Assembly (NCBI RefSeq): GCF_016591975.1
Contig: NZ_AP024169.1
Span: 3,015,001 to 3,079,000 of the forward strand
Source of the DNA: Anaeromicropila herbilytica
GTDB lineage: Bacteria > Bacillota > Clostridia > Lachnospirales > Lachnospiraceae
DNA length: 64,000 nucleotides
Direction: 5' to 3'
A model generated the notes under the pieces. It was not told the origin of the DNA, did not search any database, and was given only the letters and a program-made list of their open reading frames with translations. Every line of letters starts with the position of its first letter. Positions within the stretch are counted from its first letter, which is position 1. The position numbers and the translations under genes are program-made. Of this stretch, positions 53,007 to 62,747 are shown one piece after another.

Positions 53007-53483
53007 CTACATATGATTTATTATATAAACAATAATCATCTCAATAACCATAACTATCAAGATAATCCTAGCTACAATCTGTGGCCTACGATAAAACGGA
53101 AGTGTCTCTACTTCTTCTTTTTCATCATTAACCTCATTCTCATTATCTTCTTCTAGTTGCAATTCATCTAAGATATCCTTTGCTCTATCATAATCTGTTT
53201 GATCTACATAAATATCTTCTCCAAAGACCGAATAGCCCATGTAGACATTCATATAGCCACCCATTCCCTTACTTTTCTTAAAGCAGGAAATATCATTACT
53301 TTTTAGTAAGTTCATAATCAGCTCTGCTTCAACCTCGTTCGCAGCCGATAATAGTTTTACTTCATCAATGGCACCTATGACTATGTCTTTCTCCTCCATT
53401 AACTGTTTAACAAGAGGCTCATTACAATCTGGACATGTGGTAAATTCCTCCCGATATTCACTTTTACATTTTGGACAATACAT
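53007..53483 (-). CDS. DUF2007-like protein with N-terminal zinc ribbon and C-terminal membrane helix
   Basis: A 158-residue protein. Two CxxC pairs (MYCPKCKSEYREEFTTCPDC) form a zinc ribbon. The middle (VKLLSAANEVEAELIMNLLKSNDISCF, then GEDIYVDQTDYDRAKDILDEL) matches DUF2007, a putative PII-like signalling domain. An acidic stretch (EEDNENEVNDEKEE) and a final helix (ARIILIVMVIEMIIVYII) follow, which should anchor it in the membrane. GGGGAGGA precedes the ATG at 53483. It lies just downstream of the Wadjet genes but this family is widespread, so a link is not implied. Function unknown. Confidence 0.8.
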   Translation of the reverse strand: MYCPKCKSEYREEFTTCPDCNEPLVKQLMEEKDIVIGAIDEVKLLSAANEVEAELIMNLLKSNDISCFKKSKGMGGYMNVYMGYSVFGEDIYVDQTDYDRAKDILDELQLEEDNENEVNDEKEEVETLPFYRRPQIVARIILIVMVIEMIIVYIINHM

Positions 53484-53582
53484 TGGTTTTATCCTCCCCA
53501 TTTAACATATAGTCATTGCTTAGTTATGACCCATAAATCTTTATATAATTTATATACGTTAACTCTAACAAAAATAATTTCA

Positions 53583-56500
53583 TTAAAACAATAGTTCCAT
53601 CTGCTCCATATCTTCTGTTCTTATATAAGAAGAGGTCAATGTCTGAACTTCCTCTTCCCCTTTGATATGCTCAGTTTTTAGATATTCCATTCCTTTTCGT
53701 AAGCCTGATGAGATTAGGTTTAATACATAAATATTATCGAAACGATTATAGATGGAATCGCCACCTAAGCCGCTTAGACAAATCAATTGTGTATTATGCT
53801 TCTTCGCGGTATCCATAAGTGGTTTTAATAAGTGTGCTGCATTTGTTTGAGCAAACGGATTATCCATAACTAGTACTTTTCCTTGCACCCTTTCAGAGAA
53901 AATATCGGTGTCCTCTTTTCTCATGAAAGAAAGCAGACTCGATAACACAATAAATGCAGATAAGAATCCTTCTCCACCCGAATTCTTAGCAACTTCAGCC
54001 CAAGTGATTGGGTATTCCCTTTGTTCTTCTATCTTATATAATTTGATTTCTATATTACCAATACCAACAATCGTATCATATAACTTCTTCGTAGTAACCT
54101 GATTGCCTATCATTTCTTCTATATTCTCATTATTCTCTATTCGTAACATTGCACTATGAATGATATCTTCTAGATAGTCTCTTAATCTGATGTGATAATT
54201 AGTTACTTGTTCCTTCCAATCTGGAAGGATAATTCGTAGCATCTTAATTGAGCGATCACGTACTTTTATCGTAGAATTCTTATCAATCTTTCCTAGATTA
54301 TTATGAACATCTTCGATATAACCCAAAAGCATCTCCTGGATTTTTTCTTTTTCTTTCTCGATGATCTCGATATCCACTTCAAGCTTTTCTAATAATTGAT
54401 GATATGCCTCTAGCGTCATGGTTAACTGTAATATGAATTCGTCCGGTTCTTTTGAGAGTGCATGTAATGTCAATAATGGCTTCTTAAAGAATTCATCTTC
54501 ATATACTGGTTTCTCCAATACTTGTAACAATAGCTTATTTAATAGTTCTGCATGTTCTCTCTTACTATTTTCTAAACTTCTATACTCTCTGCGCAATGTT
54601 AATAAATAGCTATTTAAAGTCTCTTTGTCCATTGCTTCAATCATGGTCTTTTCTAATATCATTTCTTTTGCTTTCAATTCACCATATTCCGAAAGAACCA
54701 TGAGATTTTCTTCGTAACTTATTAACTTGCGTTCAGTCACTTCTAATGCTTCATTTTCTATCGACATCTCATGTTTCTTATCAGTAAGAAGCTTTTTAAA
54801 ATCAGTAGCAATAATCTGCTCTCTTGGTTTTATTATTGTTTTACCAAGCTTTTCACTCATCTGAGTATATCGTTCTGATATTCGTGCTGTGAGCGAGGTT
54901 TCTTCACCATGTAGTTCCATTAACGTGTGATTTAACTTATTAGACTCACTCTCTAACTCTTTACTTTCTTTCTCTAATTCTTCATACTCGTAGCGATCAA
55001 ATTTAATATTATCATAATCTTCTTGTACAAAGTGATATCTCTCCGTTAAATAGATTAATTCTTTTTCACAATTTTCAAATCGATTTTTTGCTTTCTCAAG
55101 TTGATCTTCTAACTCTTTTTCTTTTGAGGATATTTCACTTGTAATAGCCATAAACCGTGCCTTGATATCTTCTATATCACGATTTACTATCTCAGAAGCA
55201 TCATAGATAATATATTGTTTTAATTTATCTTGTAACTCTTTTTGTTTTGCAATTCCATGTTGTCTTTCCGATTGGGTATTAAGATGTTCTTTCTCCAGAT
55301 CTTCAATAGTTTCTTTATCTGATTGAATGCTGTAATCCAGCGATTGAATATCTGCTATTAGTGTTTGTTCCAATTTTTTATGTTCTAAATACTCAGAATA
55401 TTCTATCATTAACTGCTCAAGATTTTTCACTTTTTCCTCTTGAATTCGAACATATTCCGTTCCCTTACTGATATCCTCTTCGATTCTGGAACGAAGTTCT
55501 TCTATCTGTTGAATATTCGTTCTTAATGCATGCTCTTTCTCGTTAGCTTCTTTTTCTTCTCTTCTTGAATTCTCTAGAAGACGAATACAGTTATGATACT
55601 TCTCAGAAGTAAGAGTCTGCGAGATAATAAGCTCCAACCTCTCCTTATAGAAAGATTTTTCTTCCACTCTTCTTTTTATATCTTCCTTAGTTGAATCTAT
55701 TTCTGCTAGCTTTTTGTCTAGGAGCAGACGTAATCCAGCCTCGTCTAATAGGTTGTTATTAAACAATAAGTAGAAATTAACTTTCTCATTTAAGATAACG
55801 ATTGATTGCTCCTTACTTTGTCTCGTTGTAAGCGCTTCCCTTTTAATAATCGGTATTGGAAAAGAGGTAAATATCCCAAGATCTTTTTTTGAAAGCCTTG
55901 TCAAATCTTGTTCACTCATGATGATACCATATGGTAGGAATGGATTGGATGCTACAAGATCTTTATTCTCTTTTTCACTCTTTCCATTCTTCTTAAGCCA
56001 CTCCATACCAAACGTATAATGAAAGCCTTCTTTTTGTAGTGCCTCTTCTAAATCTTTAGGCAAATCAAAAACCTTACCACTCTCTAATCTTTTATACTCT
56101 AAGGTCAACTGTTCTTCCTGATTACATAATTTTCGAAGTTGATCCTCAATCTTTTCAATCTTATCTTCAAAAGCTTTCATTATCGCTTTCTGTTCAAATA
56201 CTTTTGATTCATCATATCCGATATGCTGTAAAATTGTTTTTCTAAGTGTTAATTGCTTCTCATAATCTTTATACTCATTTTCTAGATTCTTTACTTTCGC
56301 ATATATTGTACCAATTAAAATTCGGTTATCTTCTAATTGTCTTGAGTAGCGATGAGATTCCTCTCTTTTTTCTTCTTTTTGTTTTTTTAGATGAACCAAT
56401 TGTTTTTTATGCGCTTGAAGAGCATTGTTTTCTTCTTGTTGCTTTAACTCTAATACGCTATCTTCATATTCGCCTAATATATTTCGACCTATATTCTCGT

Positions 56501-57992
56501 TGTATTTCTGATTGTACGACTGCTCTATTTTTTGATAGTTCTTTATCTTCTCAGATAAAGCACCTTTTTGTGCTATTCTTTCTTTTTGCTCTTGCTCCTT
56601 TTCTACCACACGACCTTTATATTCTTCCATTCGCTCTTTATTTGCAGATAAGGTACTTTCTAAGCATTTCACATATCCATCTTGGCTTTGTTCTTCTTTC
56701 TCATAATAACAACGAAGGGTATAGCCTAATTGATGTCTTTCCTCACTTAAGTCTTTTTCTTCTTTTGTAATCAGATCCAGTTGATTTTCTAACAATTGCA
56801 CATCTTGCGATTCTTCTTTATATCTTCCATATAATTTAGCACAGTCTAAGATATGTTGTTGTCGTTCTAATCTTATCTTTTGAGACTTGACCTCTTCTGA
56901 TTGTTCCTTAAACTGTATTTGTCTCTTATTAATTTCATCCTTTTTATCAGTTAACTGATAGATCTGATAAGATAACTCGTCGTAATAAATCTCACTTATT
57001 TCATCTCGGATCATTTTGATTCGCTCTTCGTGTTCTTCCCTATCGCTATTTACACTTGTCTTTAAATCAAGTAGAATCTCAGAAAGATTCGCAAGTTTAT
57101 TCTCTATCTCGGACTTTTTCTTAATTACCTCTGAGAAGTTAGTTGCTGAATCTAATAAATCTCTAGCATCCTCTTCAAAGTTAGTTATGATCTCTTTTTT
57201 CTCAATCTTTGATTTATTATCTTTATATTGGATAATGAACTTTTGAATGATATTCTCAAATTCTTTCATTCGGCTCTCTTCTTTATTCAACTTACTTTCT
57301 ACAGCGTCTAAGAACCATTTATCAATCAGTCCTTTTTCATCCCTTGCATCTGCAAACAGTTCGGATAAACCCGATTCCTTCAAGTTTACTTTTTTGATAA
57401 TGCTTTCCCATTCTTTGCTAAAGATCTGGTATTCTTCTAGCTTATTAAAATAGTTTTTGGACTGATGGGATACGCTCATATCATAAACAAAGAATTTTCT
57501 GTGATTATCGTTCTTAAGATTCTTAAATAAATTCAAACAAGTTCGATACCCCTTTAATGCTTTCGTACCTTGTCCTTCTGATAACACTGGAAGATGATAG
57601 ATATCATATTCATTTCTTTCCATATATTCTGAGATAAAATTAATGATCTCTAATTCATCCTTTTGGGTATCTTCCTCTGTCTCTACTTGGCGTTTACGAA
57701 TCATCATTCCTGTCATCACATATCCAACACCACCATCTAAGATCCACTCTACAATAAGAAAAGTTGGTTTATTGGTCGTAAAGTAACTTGAGAATGGTCT
57801 TTCTTTTACATCGCGAAATCTCTTATGAACAAATGGGGCTGTTAGCATTTGTACAAGTACTGATTTTCCACCACCATTTCTTAGTGATAGCAATGTACTT
57901 TCTCCATTTAGTTGAAATACTTCATCATCAATTCGAATTCCGTTATTGTTATAACTTAAATTGATAATACGAAATGCATTCATTTTACTCAT
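53583..57992 (-). CDS. jetC: Wadjet anti-plasmid system SMC-like ATPase JetC
   Basis: The motor subunit of the Wadjet complex, a MukB/SMC-like ATPase that extrudes DNA loops and detects small circular DNA. 1469 residues. The N-terminal head has the phosphate loop RNGGGKSVL (Lys43). Long coiled-coil arms run over about 220-640 and 760-1270, with a globular hinge near 640-760 (FHYTFGMEWLKK, LPYGIIMSEQDL). The C-terminal head has the ABC signature NSGGEGFLSAF (Ser1338) and Walker B VLVMDNPFAQ (Asp1377). The residue after Asp1377 is Asn, where SMC proteins normally have the catalytic Glu. It overlaps jetB by eight bases. The domain set and gene order point to the type III branch of Wadjet. Confidence 0.93.
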   Translation of the reverse strand: MSKMNAFRIINLSYNNNGIRIDDEVFQLNGESTLLSLRNGGGKSVLVQMLTAPFVHKRFRDVKERPFSSYFTTNKPTFLIVEWILDGGVGYVMTGMMIRKRQVETEEDTQKDELEIINFISEYMERNEYDIYHLPVLSEGQGTKALKGYRTCLNLFKNLKNDNHRKFFVYDMSVSHQSKNYFNKLEEYQIFSKEWESIIKKVNLKESGLSELFADARDEKGLIDKWFLDAVESKLNKEESRMKEFENIIQKFIIQYKDNKSKIEKKEIITNFEEDARDLLDSATNFSEVIKKKSEIENKLANLSEILLDLKTSVNSDREEHEERIKMIRDEISEIYYDELSYQIYQLTDKKDEINKRQIQFKEQSEEVKSQKIRLERQQHILDCAKLYGRYKEESQDVQLLENQLDLITKEEKDLSEERHQLGYTLRCYYEKEEQSQDGYVKCLESTLSANKERMEEYKGRVVEKEQEQKERIAQKGALSEKIKNYQKIEQSYNQKYNENIGRNILGEYEDSVLELKQQEENNALQAHKKQLVHLKKQKEEKREESHRYSRQLEDNRILIGTIYAKVKNLENEYKDYEKQLTLRKTILQHIGYDESKVFEQKAIMKAFEDKIEKIEDQLRKLCNQEEQLTLEYKRLESGKVFDLPKDLEEALQKEGFHYTFGMEWLKKNGKSEKENKDLVASNPFLPYGIIMSEQDLTRLSKKDLGIFTSFPIPIIKREALTTRQSKEQSIVILNEKVNFYLLFNNNLLDEAGLRLLLDKKLAEIDSTKEDIKRRVEEKSFYKERLELIISQTLTSEKYHNCIRLLENSRREEKEANEKEHALRTNIQQIEELRSRIEEDISKGTEYVRIQEEKVKNLEQLMIEYSEYLEHKKLEQTLIADIQSLDYSIQSDKETIEDLEKEHLNTQSERQHGIAKQKELQDKLKQYIIYDASEIVNRDIEDIKARFMAITSEISSKEKELEDQLEKAKNRFENCEKELIYLTERYHFVQEDYDNIKFDRYEYEELEKESKELESESNKLNHTLMELHGEETSLTARISERYTQMSEKLGKTIIKPREQIIATDFKKLLTDKKHEMSIENEALEVTERKLISYEENLMVLSEYGELKAKEMILEKTMIEAMDKETLNSYLLTLRREYRSLENSKREHAELLNKLLLQVLEKPVYEDEFFKKPLLTLHALSKEPDEFILQLTMTLEAYHQLLEKLEVDIEIIEKEKEKIQEMLLGYIEDVHNNLGKIDKNSTIKVRDRSIKMLRIILPDWKEQVTNYHIRLRDYLEDIIHSAMLRIENNENIEEMIGNQVTTKKLYDTIVGIGNIEIKLYKIEEQREYPITWAEVAKNSGGEGFLSAFIVLSSLLSFMRKEDTDIFSERVQGKVLVMDNPFAQTNAAHLLKPLMDTAKKHNTQLICLSGLGGDSIYNRFDNIYVLNLISSGLRKGMEYLKTEHIKGEEEVQTLTSSYIRTEDMEQMELLF

Positions 57993-58734
57993 TCTCTGTC
58001 ACCCCCAATACTCTCAATACTCTATCATAATTGTTCTTATTTAGTAGATTCCAATCCATAAAACGATCTAACTTACTTGTGGTATAGATCATCTCGTCGG
58101 CTTCCACGAAATCGATTAATCCTTGTCTTTGCAAAAAGTTAAGTATTCCATAGAGGAATCCTTCCTTGGTGCTTTTCGCTCTGGAACCTCTCTCTTCACT
58201 TCTTAGTGCTTCGAAAGCCTCATACATGTCCTGAAAAGCAACTCCTTCCATTCTTTCTTCACTTTTTATAGCACTATTATCTTCTTCCATTTCTATTTCT
58301 TTGGCTCTGTCTACACCAATCTTTAGTTGATCCGTGACGCAGTTCATAAGTTCTCCAACACGAAGATAACTTCTTGATTTACTGCTACTACCTTGTCCAC
58401 GATAAAATTCCACTAATAAAGTAATAATAACAAATTGGGATAAATAGTAATCTTTTTCTGTTCCATTTGATTTACATAATACTGCTTTCAATTGCTTTTT
58501 CGAGAATCCAAGGTAATTGTTCTCTTCCTTTGGAATTAGATAGATTACATTACCATATCGCTCCACCATACATTCTGCAATCTCTCCTTGGCTTTTTACC
58601 AGGTTTCGAATGTTCTCGTTCTCGGTATATGCTTTATATAGTTCTATCTCTACATCTTCTTGTAGTTCTCTATGTTCTATGAGATAATAAAAAATACGTT
58701 GACTTAATTTTATCTCCTGTACTTCATATGCCAT
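57985..58734 (-). CDS. jetB: Wadjet system subunit JetB (KITE/MukE-like)
   Basis: A 249-residue protein built of winged-helix-like helices, expected to bind the JetA kleisin as MukE binds MukF. Visible are an N-terminal helical half (LSQRIFYYLIEHRELQEDVEIELY), a middle with VITLLVEFYRGQGSSSKSRSY, and a C-terminal half (EGFLYGILNFLQRQGLIDF, then TTSKLDRFMDWNLLNKNN). It fits the DUF6063-type JetB group by size and place. The gene starts nine bases after jetA and overlaps jetC, so the three are made as a complex. Assignment relies mostly on synteny. Confidence 0.87.
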   Translation of the reverse strand: MAYEVQEIKLSQRIFYYLIEHRELQEDVEIELYKAYTENENIRNLVKSQGEIAECMVERYGNVIYLIPKEENNYLGFSKKQLKAVLCKSNGTEKDYYLSQFVIITLLVEFYRGQGSSSKSRSYLRVGELMNCVTDQLKIGVDRAKEIEMEEDNSAIKSEERMEGVAFQDMYEAFEALRSEERGSRAKSTKEGFLYGILNFLQRQGLIDFVEADEMIYTTSKLDRFMDWNLLNKNNYDRVLRVLGVTENE

Positions 58735-58743
58735 ATGAATCTC

Positions 58744-60345
58744 CTATTCTATTTCAAATACTACATTCGAACAACGGATTCGCTTCCTTGTTCCAGTTTC
58801 ACTTATCAGATTATCGAATACAATTGGCTCCTCATCCTCTAATCTGATAATTTGAATGCGATTAATCTCATTCCATCCCTCATGCCCCTCTAATAACTCA
58901 AGAATTGCACGGTTTAACTGAAATTCTAATAAACCGTCTTCTATCATCTCACTACGTTCTTTTGTCAAATCGTGAATTAGGATATCTTTTGTCTTAATCA
59001 ATTCAATAATCACTTCTTTAAAAATCTCAATGGTTGGTGCTAAAAGTTCTAGATTCTCTTCACTTTGCTCTTTAATTTCACTAAGTGATATCCTCTTTGC
59101 TTCAAAGGTTAGGCCTAAGATATATTCTAAGCAGGTATAATACTGATTTAACTTTTCCTTCTTTTTCTTAATCAGTTCTTCTTGCCACTTATTTTCATCA
59201 AAATCTAATAGTTCTTCTTCCTCAGCTTTTTCTTTTCTGTGTAACGATACTTGCTTTTGGAAGGCTAGATTGATATTATAAGTCTTCTCAACCTCTTGAT
59301 GTAATAACGCTTTTAGAAATAGATCCATTCGATCAAGGTTACTGACATCATCCAATATTGGTTGAAATAAATCATGATTCAGATCAAATCTTCGTATCAA
59401 TGCCATCTGCGATAGACTCTCCAGTTCTTTGGAATATAAGGATTTCATGTCAAAATGAGTGGTTAAGATTTTCTGATGTTCATCTAGAGCTCGATTAAGA
59501 TACCCTTCGATAATCTTGAGATTATATAGATTCTCCATGTCCTTTTCATCAAATTTATTGAGATTAATGTTGTCTTCTTCTAATTTATACACTCGTTCCA
59601 TTACCTTTTCTCGGTACATCATAAATCGATTCTTCGTCTCTTCTATCGTATTCAGATTCTCATCTAACAGTTCTTTATACTCAAGGACTGAATAATTAAG
59701 AACATTCTGCTTGATTTGCCTCATTGCTTCCTTAATCTTTTGCACTTGGATACGCAACATATTAAAGATATTCTTCATTTCCTCCACTGCTTTATCATAA
59801 GTAGCCTTTTCCAAATGAAGTCTGAATATCATCTCATGAATTGTTAACTTCATATTCCCTTCCACTTCAAGTGTCGCAAGGAGAAGATTATATCCATCAT
59901 CGGTTAAATAATAGGACGTTCTTTTGATATCTTCCTCTAGATAGATTACTTTATTGGCTACGAAACTGATATGAAGTGCTTCATATTCTCCTTTATCAAA
60001 GTTAAAGCCTTGAAAATACATAGCTCTACCTTCGTCTCCTAAGATTACATTAATCATAAAATCTCCAAGGGCTTTGCTATCCTCATAAGTTAATCCTTTT
60101 TTAAAGTAGGTCATATTCAATTCGTCAAGGAAACTACCGATATCGTCCATTGTACAAGGCTCTTCCTTCAATGACTGCTCCATAATATATAAAAGAAGTG
60201 CAAATATTAGATTGATCTGCTCTTCAAAAGTGTCAAATCCATATTGCTTCCAAGTTGTCTTAAGACTACTATTCTTCGCTAAAACAACATAATTTCCAAC
60301 GATCTTCATACGCTTTGGAAATTGTTTTAAAAAATTAAATTCCAT
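58744..60345 (-). CDS. jetA: Wadjet system subunit JetA (kleisin/MukF-like)
   Basis: A 533-residue, mostly helical protein, expected to bridge the two JetC heads as a kleisin. The N-terminal part (1-200) has winged-helix character (TFEEQINLIFALLLYIMEQ; LTDDGYNLLLATLEVEG). The middle is a helical and partly coiled-coil region (230-400: ETKNRFMMYREKVMERVYKLEED), and the C-terminal 80 residues (ELLEGHEGWNEINRI...) would contact JetC. It fits the DUF5716/JetA type III group by size and place. It follows jetD by 25 bases. Function from synteny and family; fold inferred. Confidence 0.88.
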   Translation of the reverse strand: MEFNFLKQFPKRMKIVGNYVVLAKNSSLKTTWKQYGFDTFEEQINLIFALLLYIMEQSLKEEPCTMDDIGSFLDELNMTYFKKGLTYEDSKALGDFMINVILGDEGRAMYFQGFNFDKGEYEALHISFVANKVIYLEEDIKRTSYYLTDDGYNLLLATLEVEGNMKLTIHEMIFRLHLEKATYDKAVEEMKNIFNMLRIQVQKIKEAMRQIKQNVLNYSVLEYKELLDENLNTIEETKNRFMMYREKVMERVYKLEEDNINLNKFDEKDMENLYNLKIIEGYLNRALDEHQKILTTHFDMKSLYSKELESLSQMALIRRFDLNHDLFQPILDDVSNLDRMDLFLKALLHQEVEKTYNINLAFQKQVSLHRKEKAEEEELLDFDENKWQEELIKKKKEKLNQYYTCLEYILGLTFEAKRISLSEIKEQSEENLELLAPTIEIFKEVIIELIKTKDILIHDLTKERSEMIEDGLLEFQLNRAILELLEGHEGWNEINRIQIIRLEDEEPIVFDNLISETGTRKRIRCSNVVFEIE

Positions 60346-60370
60346 GTAATACCTTTGCCTTTCAACTTTA

Positions 60371-61399
60371 TTAATAATCAGTAATATTTAAACATTCTTG
60401 TGGAATATATACTCTTTCCTCTAAGATATCTTTTATCTTCACTCGAAGTTCTTGAGGAAATACTTGAAGAAAATGTTCTTCCCATATAGCTCCATTCGGC
60501 TTTTGACCTTCTTTGGTATCTGGAAGATTGTCCACCTCAACATCTTTTTCTTCCTTTTCTAGCATTTTGACATAAGCATTCACGAAGGGTTCTATCTCTA
60601 CTTCTCCAGTAAAAGCATGGTAAAAGGATTCAAAAATATTAATTCCCTCATAATCTATGTCACCAAAATAAAGTACTCGGTTTCTGGAATCATTAATATA
60701 TGGTTCCACACAAAAAGAAAAATCCTGAAAGGATTTCTGTATCTTCTTGCCACCACCATAGATTAGGGTACCAATTGATGTCCCACAGATCTCATCATGT
60801 CCTTCCAGCAAATGCTTTCTCATGCTATAGAAAGTGTCTTTATTCTCTACGATTAATACATTTTGAGGCACTAATCGATTATGTGAATAATAGGCTAAAG
60901 GTTCGGTTGTAAGATAGATATTCAAATCTAATAGAGTAAGCCCTAGATTCTTTAGAATTCTGCCGCCTGCCCCTCCTTTATCCAGATATTTTTCCCTCTT
61001 CCAGATCTGGTAGCTTCGTTCATTTAACGAAATTGGAGTTGATAATAATTGCTTACCACGCATTAGGAATTCATTGAGTAACAGAACAGCTTTCCTGTCC
61101 TCTATATATTTATCAAGATTCTTCATATAATAATCAATACGAAGGCTCGGGTCGATCTGAAATTTTAGTTCCTCAATCAGTTCTGTATTTTCTTCTATAT
61201 TTTCCTGAACTTCTTCTAAAATATAGTATTTAAAATATAGAGCTGGTCTTTTTCCATTTTGCTTACTAGCTATAACTGGAGCTATTCTATTTTGTTCAAG
61301 ATCTTCTTTTATTCTATCCGCTAATTTTGTATATTCTGAAACATTGTAATAGTCATATAACTCTTCAAGATTCACTTTTCTTTTCCTGATTTTATTCAT
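60371..61399 (-). CDS. jetD: Wadjet system Toprim nuclease JetD
   Basis: The DNA-cleaving subunit of Wadjet, related to topoisomerase VI A / Spo11 Toprim domains. 342 residues. The N-terminal half (1-165) has helices and a winged-helix-like region (PISLNERSYQIWKREKYLDK), and the C-terminal half is a Toprim fold with Glu185 (LIVENKDTF), a Gly-rich GTLIYGGGKK, and the metal-binding pair Asp247/Asp249 in YFGDIDYEG. These residues would bind Mg2+ for cutting plasmid DNA. It is the first gene of the operon (order D-A-B-C), with a GGGATG ribosome site. A DUF2220-type nuclease is the expected family. Confidence 0.9.
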   Translation of the reverse strand: MNKIRKRKVNLEELYDYYNVSEYTKLADRIKEDLEQNRIAPVIASKQNGKRPALYFKYYILEEVQENIEENTELIEELKFQIDPSLRIDYYMKNLDKYIEDRKAVLLLNEFLMRGKQLLSTPISLNERSYQIWKREKYLDKGGAGGRILKNLGLTLLDLNIYLTTEPLAYYSHNRLVPQNVLIVENKDTFYSMRKHLLEGHDEICGTSIGTLIYGGGKKIQKSFQDFSFCVEPYINDSRNRVLYFGDIDYEGINIFESFYHAFTGEVEIEPFVNAYVKMLEKEEKDVEVDNLPDTKEGQKPNGAIWEEHFLQVFPQELRVKIKDILEERVYIPQECLNITDY

Positions 61400-61437
61400 A
61401 ATTCGTCACATCCCGATTCTTGTCTATTTCACTCTAA

Positions 61438-61466
61438 ATTTTAACAATCTTCTTATATTTAAGCAA
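61438..61466 (-). promoter_or_regulatory. Promoter of the Wadjet operon
   Basis: TTGCTT (61466-61461), 17-base spacer, TAAAAT (61443-61438) on the minus strand, about 35 bases before jetD. The rest of the gap to the LysR gene (61467-61612) is AT-rich with no gene. Confidence 0.6.
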
Positions 61467-61612
61467 GCCTTTTTGAGTAGTGATTATTATTACAACAGGA
61501 CATTTATCATTGTAATTATAATTATAGACATTTAATTATAACAAGTAATTTTTTATTGTAGCCAAAGAGTTTATAATACATCTAGAATGTTTTATTTCAT
61601 CTATCTCTTTTC

Positions 61613-62494
61613 CTATGTCTCTGATAGGAAATTCCAAAACTCTTCATATTGAATACGGAATATATCATCTTTTAGGTAAACTATGTTAAATTCTCTTACG
61701 ACATCAAAATCACGAATCCGAAGAGGACTGAGTGTGTTATCTAATAAATCTTTTTCCACTACTTCCTTATACACAAAAGTTATTCCCATATGATTTTTTA
61801 CTAATTCCTTAATTGCATTAAAGTTACCCAGTTCAACATAAGAAGTAAAACTATTAATCTCCCAGTTATTTTCATGTAAGATTGTCTCAAGAATATCCCT
61901 TGTTCCAGAACCTTGCTCTCTGATGATCAATCGTTCTTTAATTATATCCTCAAATGTTAATTCTCGTGTTTCAAAGGAATGGTTTTTCGCACAGACGCCA
62001 ATGAATTCGGATTTTTGTAACAATCTATGTCCGTATTTTTCTTTATCAAAATAACCTTCTACAATCGCAAAATGGATCTCGCCGTCTTCTAATTTCTTAA
62101 GTAAAGAAGTTGTATTATCTACTAGCATTGATATATTCGTTCTAGGATACTGGATTAAATATTCTGTTATTTTTTTAGGAAGGACATATTCTCCAATCGT
62201 AAGCGTACTGCCAAATTCGATTTTGATGTTATGATTATGCAATCCAGTCATTGCCTCTTCTATTTTTTTATTATTCGCTTTCATGGCCAATGCTAGCTGA
62301 TATAATTTCTCGCCTTCTGCTGTTAGAGAAAGACTTTTATTCTTATAGTATACAAGCTCCACGTTATATTGCCTCTCGAGATATTGAATGTGTTGTGTTA
62401 CCGCTGGTTGTGTTATATTTAAGTTCTTTGAAGTTCTTGTATAACTTCTAGTATCACACAAGTCAAGAAACGTATTGATTCTATAATCTAGCAT
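61613..62494 (-). CDS. LysR-family regulator, divergent to yeiH
   Basis: A 293-residue LysR regulator with an N-terminal winged helix (LDYRINTFLDLCDTRSYTRTSKNLNITQPAVTQHIQYLE) and a two-lobed effector domain (IEFGSTLTIGEYVLP; REQGSGTRDILE, the CysB/CmpR-like binding loop). The divergent YeiH neighbour matches the common pair in which a CmpR/YeiE-type LysR controls a YeiH transporter. The effector may be a small anion or sulfur compound; not provable here. Confidence 0.93.
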   Translation of the reverse strand: MLDYRINTFLDLCDTRSYTRTSKNLNITQPAVTQHIQYLERQYNVELVYYKNKSLSLTAEGEKLYQLALAMKANNKKIEEAMTGLHNHNIKIEFGSTLTIGEYVLPKKITEYLIQYPRTNISMLVDNTTSLLKKLEDGEIHFAIVEGYFDKEKYGHRLLQKSEFIGVCAKNHSFETRELTFEDIIKERLIIREQGSGTRDILETILHENNWEINSFTSYVELGNFNAIKELVKNHMGITFVYKEVVEKDLLDNTLSPLRIRDFDVVREFNIVYLKDDIFRIQYEEFWNFLSET

Positions 62495-62626
62495 ATCTTT
62501 GTCTCCTTATTATTGGTATTGATTTGGTTTTTTCACACTAATCTATTTAATATTTTTAAGAAACTAACGAATCACTAACCCAGTATCTAATCTGTAACCT
62601 ACAAGCCTGTTTCTTCTTATTATTTT

Positions 62627-62645
62627 CTATAAATTTTTCTTATAG
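62627..62645. promoter_or_regulatory. Candidate LysR binding site
   Basis: CTATAAATTTTTCTTATAG is an inverted repeat containing the T-N11-A LysR-type box (ATAAATTTTTCTTAT). It lies 20 bases before the -35 of yeiH in the divergent gap. Confidence 0.55.
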
Positions 62646-62664
62646 TTATATAAATATCCATAAT

Positions 62665-62693
62665 TTGATTTTATAGTTACTCCATGCTAAAAT
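62665..62693 (+). promoter_or_regulatory. Promoter of yeiH
   Basis: TTGATT (62665-62670), 17-base spacer, TAAAAT (62688-62693), about 45 bases before the start codon. Confidence 0.72.
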
Positions 62694-62747
62694 CAAGTAG
62701 AAATAACAACTAGTTGTACAACACAAAAAACACCAAGGAGCTTTACT

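Noticed and set aside
53007..53483. Zinc-ribbon DUF2007 gene as a fifth Wadjet component
   Set aside because: It is separated by about 100 bases with its own ribosome site, and such proteins occur widely without Wadjet genes.
56246..56770. 174-codon frame on the plus strand inside jetC
   Set aside because: Antisense to the coiled-coil part of JetC; Leu/Phe-rich content is what reversed Lys/Glu codons give.
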